Shown: positions 55,458 through 63,722, numbered from the stretch's first letter. The stretch: 64,000 nucleotides of DNA from Ruminococcus sp. HUN007 (GCF_000712055.1 NZ_JOOA01000001.1:620001-684000); one strand, 5' to 3'. Numbers and translations are program-made. The notes: generated from the letters alone by a model not told the origin.

Positions 55458-55499
55458 TATTATTCCTCCAAATTTTTCTTTTCGCCTGAGTCATGCAGT

Positions 55500-56849
55500 T
55501 TACTTGCAGATTTCGTAGATGGCATTCGCCATTATTTTGGCGTTGAGTCTCAGGCTGTCGAGGGAAACGGACTCGTCGTTGCCGTGCATGTTGTTTTCCT
55601 CGCCCGGAAATTCAGCACCGAATGCAACGCCGCCCTCGATGTCGTGAACGTATGTTCCGCCGCCTATAGCCTTGCAGTATCCTTTAAGGCCGCTCTCTCT
55701 TTCGTACACGCCGAGAAGAGTCTTTATGAAATCACTGTTTTCATCCACGCTGTGCGGCAGGCTTGCAATATCTGTTATAAGCTCAAATCCGGCAGGTGCG
55801 ACCGTTTCAGTGATCTTTGAAATTATGTCCTCCTTGTTTCCGCTTTCCGGATAACGCACGTCGATCCTGAATTCCAGAACTCCGTCATCAAGCGAAACAA
55901 TACTCAGTACCTCAGTGAGATCACCCGTTTTGTCCGACATCTTTATTCCGCATCCGCTTCCGCTGAAATCACCGTGTACAAAGGCTTTTTTTATGTTTTC
56001 AAAAGTTTTTCTTTCCTCTGTATCAAGATCAAGAGTGCACAGATAATCCACAAGACCTGTAACTGCATTAACACCGTCATACGGTGTGGAAGCATGTGCT
56101 GCTGAACCCTTGAATTCGATCAGGACCGCTCCGTCTTTTTCCGTAACCGTTATGTTTTCCGCTTCATTAAAATGTGTGATACCGGTAACCACCGCATAAG
56201 CATCAGAAGGAACTGCATTCGGTACAGTGCCGCCGCGCATCATTTTCACATGGGAAAACGCTGCATTTTTTCTTATGCGGAGTCTGAGCATACCCTTTTC
56301 AAAATTAATGACAGGATAGTCACCGTCAGGCGTAAAAACAAGTTCAGGCATGGATTCACGCTTCATATAGTACTCCATGTCAGTGGATCCGTTTTCCTCA
56401 TCGCAGCCGACTATGAAACGTACATTGTGTGTAAGATCGATATTCAGTTCCTTAAGTGCCCTTAAAGCAAACAGTACTGCAACAGCAGGGCCTTTATCAT
56501 CGATCGTTCCGCGTCCGTATATTCTTCCGTCAGATATCTCACCGCCGAAAGGTTTGAAAGTCCAGTCCTTTTCAGTTACCGGCACAACATCAAGATGACA
56601 CAGAACACCGAGTTTCACAGGTTTTTCGTTATACTCCACCGTACCTGCATAGTTTTCAAAATTGTTCGTACAGAACCCGTATTCATCTGCAGTGTCCAGA
56701 AAATTTCTGAGCACACGTGCACATTCTTTTCCGTACGGCATATCCGGTGATCCGGGAACTGAAACACTCGGTACAGCAATAATACTTCTGAGTATACTGA
56801 TCATCTCGTCAAAGTTTTTGTCTATTACAGCATTTATCTTCTCTCTCAA
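55500..56849 (-). CDS. pepV: M20 family dipeptidase (PepV/Sapep-like)
   Basis: 449 residues. Metal and catalytic motifs are LGVLCHLDVVP (His-Asp), YGRGTIDDKGP (bridging Asp) and VGCDEENGSTDM (Glu-Glu); MHGNDESV gives the late His. The lid domain lies between about 180 and 330. It should hydrolyse dipeptides in the cytoplasm with two Zn ions. The start is TTG 56849 with AAGGAGGG seven bases upstream, directly against the rqcH stop. Confidence 0.9.
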   Translation of the reverse strand: MREKINAVIDKNFDEMISILRSIIAVPSVSVPGSPDMPYGKECARVLRNFLDTADEYGFCTNNFENYAGTVEYNEKPVKLGVLCHLDVVPVTEKDWTFKPFGGEISDGRIYGRGTIDDKGPAVAVLFALRALKELNIDLTHNVRFIVGCDEENGSTDMEYYMKRESMPELVFTPDGDYPVINFEKGMLRLRIRKNAAFSHVKMMRGGTVPNAVPSDAYAVVTGITHFNEAENITVTEKDGAVLIEFKGSAAHASTPYDGVNAVTGLVDYLCTLDLDTEERKTFENIKKAFVHGDFSGSGCGIKMSDKTGDLTEVLSIVSLDDGVLEFRIDVRYPESGNKEDIISKITETVAPAGFELITDIASLPHSVDENSDFIKTLLGVYERESGLKGYCKAIGGGTYVHDIEGGVAFGAEFPGEENNMHGNDESVSLDSLRLNAKIMANAIYEICK

Positions 56850-58607
56850 TTACTTTCCCTCCTTAAGGGCATTTACCTCATCTTCATCCGGCTTTACATA
56901 AACCGTTGAGTTGTTCGTAAAGATGACCATTCCCGGCTTTGCTCCGTTCGGCTTCTTTACAAATCTCGCTTCGGTATAGTCCACCGGCACCTGGGATGAA
57001 TTCTTCGCCTTGCTGTGGTATGCCGCAAGCATGGCGGCTTCCATTATCGCCTTGTCAGACGGCGTCTTTCCTTCGGTAAAAAGTATGACATGGGAACCGG
57101 TGATATTATGGGTGTGGAACCATATATCCGTCTTTCCGGCAGTCTTCAGTGTAAGCTTGTCGTTCTGCCTGTTGTTCCTGCCTACGAACACTGAAAATCC
57201 GTCACTGGTCTTAAACTTAAGCGGCGGCTGTTCCTTAGGCGGTTTGCCTTTCATCTTTCCGGCTCTTAAGTAACCCTGTTCGGCAAGTTCAGCTCTCAGT
57301 TCGATTATGTCAAGGTCGGTGCGTGCTCTCGTAAGCGAATCAAAAACGCTTTCGATGTACACAAGCTCCTCGCTGTTTTTACGTATCTGTTCAGTCAGCA
57401 CCTGTTCAGCAGTCACCAGCTTCTTGTACTCGTGATAGTATTTCTGCACGTTCTTTGCCGGAGCAAGTCTGCTGTCCAGCTTTATTTCCACCTGCGGACA
57501 GTTTTCATCGTAGAAGTTTTCAAGAGTTACGCTTTCATCGCCCTTGTTTATACGGTAAATATTTGCTGAAAGCAGGTCTCCGTACAGTTTGTATTCGTCC
57601 TTCCTGTCACAGTCTGCAAGCTCAGCCTGCTGGTTCGATATTCTCTTGCTTATTCTCTCGGTAAGATTCATAAGCAGTCTGAAAAGATCGTTTGCACGCT
57701 GCTTTATTCTCGATTCAGTATCTCTTGAAGCGTAGAAATAATCAAGTGTTTCGCAGGCACTTTCCTTCTGCTGCTTGACAAGTATCGCTCCGTACTGCTG
57801 TACGTCAATGAATGTAAAGTCCTTTGGCAGATTTTCCTTCGTTCTGAGTACGGTGTACTGAAGCCTGCCTTCACGGTACTGCTCAGCTGTCTGCTTTATT
57901 CTGAACAGCAGCCTGCTCATAATGTTTTCGTCCATCGCCGACAGATCAGTATCTTCACCTCTTGTGGCATAGAAGATCCATTCTCTCGCGATCACCGGTG
58001 AAATACCTTCAAATATCTTTACAAGCGCCTTTGCCGGATCACCGGTCTTGTACTCAGCCAGAGCCGCACGTATATCCTCATCAGATGCTTCTGTAAACAG
58101 AAGTCTGTTATCACGCGGCGGAAGCTCGTATTTCATTTTCGGAAGCACGAGTCTTGCCCTCGACATTTCCGCATCGACCCTTTTTATACTGTCAATGATG
58201 CATCCGTCATCGCCCACAAGGATAAGGTTCGAGTACTTGCCCATTATTTCGCTTACCAGCGTAAGGTTTACAAGATCGCCGAGTTCATTCATAGCTTCAA
58301 AGTCGAAGCAGAGTATTCTTTCGAACCCGTCCTGTCTTATTCCGAGAAGCTTTGCTCCTCCGAGATGTTTTCTCATAAGCATGCAGAACATAGGCGGTAC
58401 AGCAGGATTATCTATGTCAGAAGACGTGATGTGCACACGGGCACTGTCAGCAGCCGCACTGAAAAGAAGTCTCGCACTCCCTCCCCTGTAGCGTAATCCT
58501 ATTACCATCTGTTCCTTCGATGGCTGATATATCTTATCAACTCTGGCACCTATGAGAAATTCAAGTTCCTTCTTTACAAGATGAAGGAACGCTCCGTCCA
58601 ATGCCAT
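56850..58607 (-). CDS. rqcH: NFACT family protein RqcH
   Basis: 585 residues. The NFACT-N domain (MALDGAFLHLVKKELEFLIG, ARVDKIYQPSKEQMVIGLR, MFCMLMRKHLGGAKL) is followed by coiled coils and the C-terminal NFACT-R domain (VGRNNRQNDKLTLKTAGKTDIWFHT, SHVILFTEG). RqcH binds stalled 50S-peptidyl-tRNA complexes and recruits tRNA-Ala to add C-terminal Ala tails. An older name, FbpA, refers to fibronectin binding. It is upstream of pepV on the same strand. Confidence 0.95.
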   Translation of the reverse strand: MALDGAFLHLVKKELEFLIGARVDKIYQPSKEQMVIGLRYRGGSARLLFSAAADSARVHITSSDIDNPAVPPMFCMLMRKHLGGAKLLGIRQDGFERILCFDFEAMNELGDLVNLTLVSEIMGKYSNLILVGDDGCIIDSIKRVDAEMSRARLVLPKMKYELPPRDNRLLFTEASDEDIRAALAEYKTGDPAKALVKIFEGISPVIAREWIFYATRGEDTDLSAMDENIMSRLLFRIKQTAEQYREGRLQYTVLRTKENLPKDFTFIDVQQYGAILVKQQKESACETLDYFYASRDTESRIKQRANDLFRLLMNLTERISKRISNQQAELADCDRKDEYKLYGDLLSANIYRINKGDESVTLENFYDENCPQVEIKLDSRLAPAKNVQKYYHEYKKLVTAEQVLTEQIRKNSEELVYIESVFDSLTRARTDLDIIELRAELAEQGYLRAGKMKGKPPKEQPPLKFKTSDGFSVFVGRNNRQNDKLTLKTAGKTDIWFHTHNITGSHVILFTEGKTPSDKAIMEAAMLAAYHSKAKNSSQVPVDYTEARFVKKPNGAKPGMVIFTNNSTVYVKPDEDEVNALKEGK

Positions 58608-58695
58608 TTGTTTTTCTCCTTTATATGTTATTTACGTGCGCGGAAACTGCAGAGGATGATACCCTAGTCCACGCTTAATTTTGTTTTTTCGGTTT

Positions 58696-60159
58696 TCAGA
58701 TACAGCGTACAACATCAGTACATGTCGCTGCAGTTTCAACGTTTACTCCCGGAGCTGCAGTTTTAAGCAGCTTTGCAAGATATTCCGCACTCATGCGTTC
58801 AGTGTAGAAATGTCCGCAGTCGAAGAGTGTTATTCCCTCACTGACAGCACTGAGCCATACGTCATGTTTTACGTCACCTGTGATGTATGCGTCACAGTTA
58901 TTTTTTGAAACGAATGAAAGAAGTGATCCGCCGCTTCCCGAACAGATGGCCACTCTTCTTATCTTCCGCATTCCCGGAGCAAAACGCACCGGACCTCCGC
59001 CGAACATTTTTCCGAGCCTGCGTGCCATGTCTTCCGCTGAAAGACCTTCTTCGGTGATCTCGATTATTCTCCCGTCTCCGTCAGCAGAATCCGGACTTTC
59101 AGAGATCATCGGAGTCCTTGTACCGGAAACAGAAAATTCACGGCCTATCATATCTGCGATCATATCGTTGATGCCGTGAACAGCCTTGTCAAGCGGAGTA
59201 TGAACACATATTGCTGAAATGCCGGCCGCTGCAAGATGAACTGCCGGATCACTCATCGAAAGATGCTTAAGTGGCCTGAAAATAACCGGATGATGTGAAA
59301 CAATGAGATTAGCCTTTTTTGCTATGGCCTCACCTATTGTTTCATGGGTTATGTCAAGTGCAGTAAGAATACCGGTTACCTCAGTATCCCTGTCGCCCAC
59401 GAGCAGACCGGAATTGTCCCAGTCATCCTGCGTACGGAAAGGAGCGATGCGGTCTATCTCGTCGTATATATCACCGACTGTGAACTTCTTTGTACCTTTG
59501 GAAATTTCATCGATAAAGCATATCATTTTATCAAGATCTGCGGTGTCCTCTTTCCCTGAACGTCTGATACCCTCGGATACATTCTTAAGCTTTGCCGCAT
59601 GTTTTCTTATATATTTAAATGATTCCTCATCGCTCAGGTCAAACATTCCCGTCTCAGCAAAGTTATCGCTTACAGTCATACGGAAGCCGTCAAAACGGAC
59701 GTTCATGACAGTATAGATGCGGTCACCGTCAGAGACTGCCTCTTCCTTTACTATTATATAGCCGTTTTCATAAAGCCATTTTCTCAGGTAAGGCTCCTTA
59801 GTCATAGGCTGAAGCACAAGATTAACGCCGTTCTCAAGCCATGGTGCGGCAGCGATTATCTCACTGATAGTTTCAGCGCCCATTCCGGCCATAACAACAT
59901 CTGTTATTCCCTCAGGCTTAATATTTTTAAGTCCGTCAGATTTTACAACGTCTATTTTATCTTCAAGTCCTGCCTTTTTAACCGTAGCTGCGGCAGCTTC
60001 AAGCGGACCGTCAGCTATATCACCTGCGACGGCTCCGGCACAGATGCCTTTTTCAAGCAGATACACCGGAAGATAGGCGTGGTCTGTCCCGACATCGCAT
60101 ACGATCCCTTTTCCGCTCACCATAGACGCACATTTTAAAAGTCTGTTATCGCAAATCAT
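58696..60159 (-). CDS. trmK: TrmK methyltransferase fused to Nif3-like protein
   Basis: 487 residues in two halves. Residues 1-225 are TrmK (tRNA m1A22 methyltransferase): VCDVGTDHAYLPVYLL, GDIADGPLEAAAATV, VMAGMGAETISEI. From about 230 the Nif3/DUF34 (YqfO) fold follows: WDNSGLLVGDRDTEVTGIL, LIVSHHPVIFRPLKHL, VHTPLDKAVHGIND, and the end DAYITGDVKHDVWL, DCGHFYTERM. The two are separate neighbouring genes (yqfN, yqfO) in Bacillus. No stop or frame change lies between them here. ATG 60159 follows a GGAGG site. Confidence 0.92.
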   Translation of the reverse strand: MICDNRLLKCASMVSGKGIVCDVGTDHAYLPVYLLEKGICAGAVAGDIADGPLEAAAATVKKAGLEDKIDVVKSDGLKNIKPEGITDVVMAGMGAETISEIIAAAPWLENGVNLVLQPMTKEPYLRKWLYENGYIIVKEEAVSDGDRIYTVMNVRFDGFRMTVSDNFAETGMFDLSDEESFKYIRKHAAKLKNVSEGIRRSGKEDTADLDKMICFIDEISKGTKKFTVGDIYDEIDRIAPFRTQDDWDNSGLLVGDRDTEVTGILTALDITHETIGEAIAKKANLIVSHHPVIFRPLKHLSMSDPAVHLAAAGISAICVHTPLDKAVHGINDMIADMIGREFSVSGTRTPMISESPDSADGDGRIIEITEEGLSAEDMARRLGKMFGGGPVRFAPGMRKIRRVAICSGSGGSLLSFVSKNNCDAYITGDVKHDVWLSAVSEGITLFDCGHFYTERMSAEYLAKLLKTAAPGVNVETAATCTDVVRCI

Positions 60160-60177
60160 GTTTTTCCTCCGGCTGTT

Positions 60178-60522
60178 TTATTTTTCAGATTTTATCCACT
60201 CGTTCCACACGTCCGGGCAGTAGCCGACCGTTGCGGTTTTTCCGTTTCTGACTATCGGCGTTTTATAGAGTTTCGGACACTCCATCAGTTTGTCCGGCTT
60301 TGCATCGTCAAGCAGATATTTTATATCGCAGTAATCCTTATTCTTTTCATCTATAAGAGCGTCAACTCCGCCCACAGCCTGCGACACGCTTCTGAACTCA
60401 CCGGCACTCAGCCCTTTTGAAAGAATATCGACCGACTGAAACTTTATACCGTGTTCCTTGAAAAAACGCTCCGCCTTTTTCGTATCAAAGCATTTTGACT
60501 TTCCGAAAATCTGAATATTCAT
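60178..60522 (-). CDS. ArsC/Spx-family thioredoxin-fold protein
   Basis: 114 residues. MNIQIFGKSKCFDTKKAERFFKE has one active-site Cys of the ArsC (one-thiol) type, and YKTPIVRNGKTATVGY carries the cis-Pro loop and conserved Arg. There is no second vicinal Cys, so it is not Spx. It may be an arsenate-reductase-like protein or a general thiol reductant. It lies 18 bases upstream of the trmK fusion. Confidence 0.82.
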   Translation of the reverse strand: MNIQIFGKSKCFDTKKAERFFKEHGIKFQSVDILSKGLSAGEFRSVSQAVGGVDALIDEKNKDYCDIKYLLDDAKPDKLMECPKLYKTPIVRNGKTATVGYCPDVWNEWIKSEK

Positions 60523-60537
60523 CCGTATTTTCCTTTC

Positions 60538-60654
60538 TTAAGGAAACGCTGCTTTATTCATAAATCAGCGGGGGCTTCCGGGTTAAAGCCCCGCAAATCC
60601 CGCCTCCGGAAATCCTGCGAAGCAGGATTTCTGATTTAATCAGTGTTTCCTTAA
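60538..60654. repeat. 117-bp hairpin repeat, copy 2
   Basis: Same length and plan as copy 1. In hairpin 3 the stem reads ATCCTGC/GCAGGAT against ATCCGGC/GCCGGAT elsewhere, a compensating pair change. It lies between the ArsC-like gene and the AbrB gene. Confidence 0.9.
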
Positions 60655-60743
60655 CTGTGATCATAGCTTTTTTAGTATACCATAATATGAAATATTAGTC
60701 AAACAAAACGTCGTTATTATCACACCTCTGTTCTTGACTGTTC

Positions 60744-60790
60744 TTGACTTTTGTCTGATTTCGTGGTATGATTTGTATAACAAATCATAC
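60744..60790 (+). promoter_or_regulatory. Promoter with perfect 11-bp inverted-repeat operator
   Basis: -35 TTGACT (60744-60749, with a second copy at 60734-60739), 17-base spacer, -10 TATGAT (60767-60772). GTATGATTTGT (60766-60776) and ACAAATCATAC (60780-60790) form a perfect inverted repeat over the -10. Autoregulation by the adjacent AbrB-type protein is likely. Confidence 0.82.
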
Positions 60791-60805
60791 TGTGAGGTGA
60801 ACCAT

Positions 60806-61024
60806 ATGAAAACACCGAAAGGAAAATATGCATGGACAGCTACTGTAGGGGAAAAAGGCCAGATAGTGATCCCAAAACAGGCACGCGAAGTTTTCGGCAT
60901 AAAGCCGGGAGACACTCTGCTTATACTCGGCGATGACGAACGTGGGATCGCTATTCCGCCGAAAGGCGCATTTTCAGAGCTGTTTGCAGCGACTTTTGAT
61001 GAAAAGGACGGTGACGTAAAATGA
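60806..61024 (+). CDS. AbrB/MazE/SpoVT-family DNA-binding protein
   Basis: 72 residues. TATVGEKGQIVIPKQAREVF and GIKPGDTLLILGDDERGIAI form the swapped-hairpin AbrB DNA-binding fold. ATG 60806 follows GAGGTG. Its stop overlaps the start of the glycosyltransferase gene (ATGA), and a perfect palindrome overlaps its promoter, so it most likely represses this two-gene operon. It could be the antitoxin-like part of a pair, but the partner is not a toxin. Confidence 0.9.
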   Translation: MKTPKGKYAWTATVGEKGQIVIPKQAREVFGIKPGDTLLILGDDERGIAIPPKGAFSELFAATFDEKDGDVK

Positions 61025-62181
61025 AAATAGCCTGGTTCTGTGTTCCTGCTCACGGACACACCAATCCGACACTAGCACTGGTGAAAGAACTGACCGCAGC
61101 CGGACATGAGGTCTTCTATTTTTCATTTGAAATGTTTAAGGAAAAGATTGAAAACACCGGTGCAAAGTTTATAAGCTGTGACGGATATGATTTTGAAATG
61201 GAGGACAGGGAAAACGCCGACCGTGTCGGCAAGGACAAAGCGTTTGCCACGGAACTTCTTGTTTCCTCCACACTTGCTCTCGATGAAATGACCTCGGAAA
61301 AGATAACGGAGATAAAACCGGATCTCATCGTATCTGACTCCATTGCATTCTGGGGCAAGCTGGTCGCCCTGAAACACGGAATACCTTATGTTTCTTCCAC
61401 TACCACATTCGCTTTCAACAGATACTCGGCAAAGTACATGAAGGAATCTCCGCTTGATATAATAAAAATGCTGTTTGCAATGCCAAAGATAAACCGGCAG
61501 CTCGCCCGTCTCAGAGAAAAAGGATATCCCGTAAAAAGTCTTCTGGAAATAGTTCAGAATGACAACGATACAAACACCATCGTTTACACCTCAAAGTACT
61601 TTCAGCCGCGTTCCGAAACATTTTCTGACAGGTATCATTTTATCGGCCCTTCCATGCGTCCTGTAAAGGAACCTTTCCCCAAAAAAGCTGATAAAACAGT
61701 ATTTGTCTCAATGGGAACCGTAAACCGGAACGAAGAATTTTACAGGAACTGCATAAACGCTCTCGGAAAGACAAGCTGGCAGGTGATCATTTCGCTGGGT
61801 CATAACAGCGAGCATTTTGAAAATGTACCGGACAATATCGAAATATATGACTTTGTCGATCAGATGGCCGTACTGTCAGTTGCTGACGCATTCATCACCC
61901 ACTGCGGCATGAATTCCACCTCCGAAGCCCTGTACTACAAAGTCCCGCTTGTTCTCTTCCCTCAGACACCTGAACAGGGTGCGGTAGCAAAAAGAACAGA
62001 AGAACTCGGCGCCGGAATACGTTTAAAATCAGTATCGGAAGAAGATATACTCACCTCGCTGAAAACCATTTTAAACGATCCGGAGTACAAAAACAATGCC
62101 TTAAAAATATCGGAAAGCTTCCACACCTGCGGTGGACCAAAAGAAGCCGTCGCTTTCCTCGAAAGCTTAAGGAAACGCTGA
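61021..62181 (+). CDS. UDP-glycosyltransferase (MGT-like, GT1)
   Basis: 386 residues. CVPAHGHTNPTLALVKEL at the start and THCGMNSTSEALYYKVPLVLFPQTPEQ near 300 (in shorter pieces, the GT1 donor-binding motif) identify a GT-B glycosyltransferase of the macrolide/MGT subfamily. It transfers sugar from UDP-sugar to a small hydrophobic acceptor, which is unknown. It is regulated with the AbrB gene. Its last residues and stop (SLRKR) come from the left end of repeat copy 3. Confidence 0.92.
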   Translation: MKIAWFCVPAHGHTNPTLALVKELTAAGHEVFYFSFEMFKEKIENTGAKFISCDGYDFEMEDRENADRVGKDKAFATELLVSSTLALDEMTSEKITEIKPDLIVSDSIAFWGKLVALKHGIPYVSSTTTFAFNRYSAKYMKESPLDIIKMLFAMPKINRQLARLREKGYPVKSLLEIVQNDNDTNTIVYTSKYFQPRSETFSDRYHFIGPSMRPVKEPFPKKADKTVFVSMGTVNRNEEFYRNCINALGKTSWQVIISLGHNSEHFENVPDNIEIYDFVDQMAVLSVADAFITHCGMNSTSEALYYKVPLVLFPQTPEQGAVAKRTEELGAGIRLKSVSEEDILTSLKTILNDPEYKNNALKISESFHTCGGPKEAVAFLESLRKR

Positions 62182-62249
62182 TTTATTCATAAATCAGCGT
62201 GGGGGTTCGGGGCGAAGCCGGATTTCCGATTTAATCAATGTTTCCTTAA
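62167..62249. repeat. Hairpin repeat, copy 3 (shortened, 83 bp)
   Basis: Both terminal repeats (TTAAGGAAACGCTGAT, CAATGTTTCCTTAA) and the first hairpin are present. The middle hairpin and the first arm of hairpin 3 are deleted, leaving 83 bp. The left end provides the stop of the glycosyltransferase gene. Confidence 0.88.
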
Positions 62250-62271
62250 AAAAATAACGCTGAACTAAAAA

Positions 62272-62319
62272 CAGGCATAACCAGCTGACGTAAATAAATA
62301 CGCCGGCCGGTTATGCCTG
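62272..62319. terminator. Bidirectional terminator
   Basis: CAGGCATAACC (62272-62282) pairs with GGTTATGCCTG (62309-62319), with T/A-rich flanks. It serves the glycosyltransferase operon and the DUF1858 gene. Confidence 0.8.
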
Positions 62320-62344
62320 ATTTATTTTAAATATTCAGTTAAAA

Positions 62345-62551
62345 TCAAAGTGCTGCAATGATGTTGTTGATCTTGTTTTCGATTTCTGAAGCGTCAACTC
62401 CGTGAACCATACATGCATCAGCGAGTGATTCGCCTCTTGCTGACGGGCAGCCAAGACAGTGCATTCCAATTTCCATAAGAACAGGTGCACACTGCGGGCA
62501 CTTATCAAGAATATCGCCTATTATCATATCTTTTGTTACTTTAAAATCCAT
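62345..62551 (-). CDS. DUF1858 domain protein
   Basis: 68 residues, all one DUF1858 domain ([31 protein letters not shown] in part). It has Cys at positions fitting the family's CxxC...CLGC pattern. The domain occurs alone or with hybrid-cluster proteins and is thought to bind a metal centre. GGAGG before ATG 62551 fixes the start. Confidence 0.88.
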   Translation of the reverse strand: MDFKVTKDMIIGDILDKCPQCAPVLMEIGMHCLGCPSARGESLADACMVHGVDASEIENKINNIIAAL

Positions 62552-62638
62552 GTTAATTCCTCCGTTACTGAATGCTGTACAACTCCGGTGCATCTTCCGT
62601 ACAAACGTCAGATCTCCGGCTGAATACTTACATTGAAT

Positions 62639-62667
62639 ATCATACCATATTGATATGAAAAAAACAA
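62639..62667 (-). promoter_or_regulatory. Promoter of DUF1858 gene
   Basis: Minus-strand -35 TTGTTT (62662-62667), 17-base spacer, -10 TATGAT (62639-62644). Confidence 0.65.
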
Positions 62668-62689
62668 GTGGTGTTCTGAGAATTTAATG

Positions 62690-62723
62690 AAAAAAAGTGC
62701 ACACCCGAAACGAGTCTGCACTT
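62690..62723 (-). terminator. Terminator after zinc-ribbon gene
   Basis: AAGTGCA (62695-62701) pairs with TGCACTT (62717-62723), followed by T6 on the minus strand. Confidence 0.8.
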
Positions 62724-62780
62724 CTTAGTTTGTATCGATCTATATTCCGAAAAATACTTACCGTTCTGAAAAATCAGAAA

Positions 62781-63053
62781 TTAAGCATTCTTCTTTGCGA
62801 AACATTCGCTGCAAAGAACCGGACGATCCTCTCTAGGCTTGAACGGTACTCTTGCTTCGCCGCCGCATTCAGCACATACTGCTGTAAAGAGTTCTCTTTC
62901 GCTCTTTGAAGAAGCCTTTCTTGCGCTGCGGCAAGCCTTGCATCTCTGTGGTTCATTTTCAAAACCTTTTTCAGCGTAGAACTCCTGTTCGCCTGCAGTG
63001 AATACGAATTCAGCACCGCAATCCTTACAAACTAATGTCTTGTCTTCAAACAT
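62781..63053 (-). CDS. CxxC zinc-ribbon protein
   Basis: 90 residues with four CxxC pairs: LVCKDCGAEF, RCKACRSARK, AVCAECGGEA and VLCSECFAKK, suggesting two zinc ribbons. The central PFKPREDRPVLC segment is common in CxxC-x17-CxxC proteins of Clostridia. Function unknown; nucleic-acid binding or chaperone-like roles are possible. ATG 63053 has GAGG eight bases upstream. It has a leader of about 430 bases behind a consensus promoter, so its expression is probably controlled after initiation. Confidence 0.85.
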   Translation of the reverse strand: MFEDKTLVCKDCGAEFVFTAGEQEFYAEKGFENEPQRCKACRSARKASSKSERELFTAVCAECGGEARVPFKPREDRPVLCSECFAKKNA

Positions 63054-63488
63054 TTCAATTACCTCACTATAGTGAATTTTTTTAGACCACGAGCGGATTT
63101 TCACCGCCACCTTTTGATAAACAACGCTCTGGAATTAAGCTACTGGGCCATATATCCAAGTTAGTTTTAAACTAACTAACTGATAAAAATAAATGGTCTG
63201 CTCTCCAAACTGATCTGGAGCCTTTGTCGCACCCTGTGCCGCTGTTTGTTTAATCAAAGCTTTGCTGTGAGGGAAAAATAATATGTGACAAGTCCAATGT
63301 CCGTAAGTGGAGCCCCTTCCGGTTTATATCCTCCGATGCCCTAATATCATTAAGAAAAATATACTATTAAAAAAATAATCAGTTGCCGCGTCTTAAAAAA
63401 TGATCGGATATTATTCAGATCAATTTCCGGATAAAATAACCATCGCAAAAATCTGTATGCAATCCTTGTTACATAAGAGTTTGCTATG
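63054..63488 (-). promoter_or_regulatory. Long structured 5' leader or ncRNA upstream of zinc-ribbon gene
   Basis: No gene is present. From the predicted start near 63488 to the zinc-ribbon ATG the transcript would have about 435 bases. It contains hairpins CTCCA/TGGAG (about 63200-63217), GACA/TGTC (about 63286-63301), and AGTTAGT/ACTAACT (about 63160-63179). A pairing of AGACCA with TGGTCT encloses 63084-63200, and a tRNA-like segment lies at 63085-63149. I could not assign it to tmRNA, RNase P, SRP, T-box or a named riboswitch. Confidence 0.5.
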
Positions 63489-63494
63489 TTGTTA

Positions 63495-63523
63495 ATTATA
63501 ACTGTACAAATATAGTTTGTCAA
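63495..63523 (-). promoter_or_regulatory. Consensus sigma-A promoter, minus strand
   Basis: -35 TTGACA (63518-63523), 17-base spacer, -10 TATAAT (63495-63500): an exact consensus. It points toward the zinc-ribbon gene. Confidence 0.88.
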
Positions 63524-63693
63524 GCGAATTTTATGATTTTTTCATGAATCGGGGTGCAAAATGTCAATTTCAATATACGAAGCGACCATTATTTGTTTAT
63601 AATTCACACACAATTTATTTTATATATTTGAAAGCGGATTTTTTTATTTTCATAACTTTAGCTGGAAAATAAATTTTTCGTTTACTATAGATG

Positions 63694-63722
63694 TTGAAAT
63701 CAGTAATCTGTTATGGTATAAT
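63694..63722 (+). promoter_or_regulatory. Promoter for ilvB
   Basis: -35 TTGAAA (63694-63699), 17-base spacer, -10 TATAAT (63717-63722), followed by the hairpin repeat copy 4 and then ilvB. Confidence 0.75.

Noticed and set aside
63085..63149. Functional tRNA gene
   Set aside because: The acceptor stem has two mismatches, the anticodon stem does not pair, and the D-loop GG is CC. Listed as tRNA-like only.
63054..63488. tmRNA or RNase P RNA
   Set aside because: The leader is of suitable length, but the conserved RNase P core and the tmRNA ends (GGGGxxG... and a CCA-terminated T arm) are absent.
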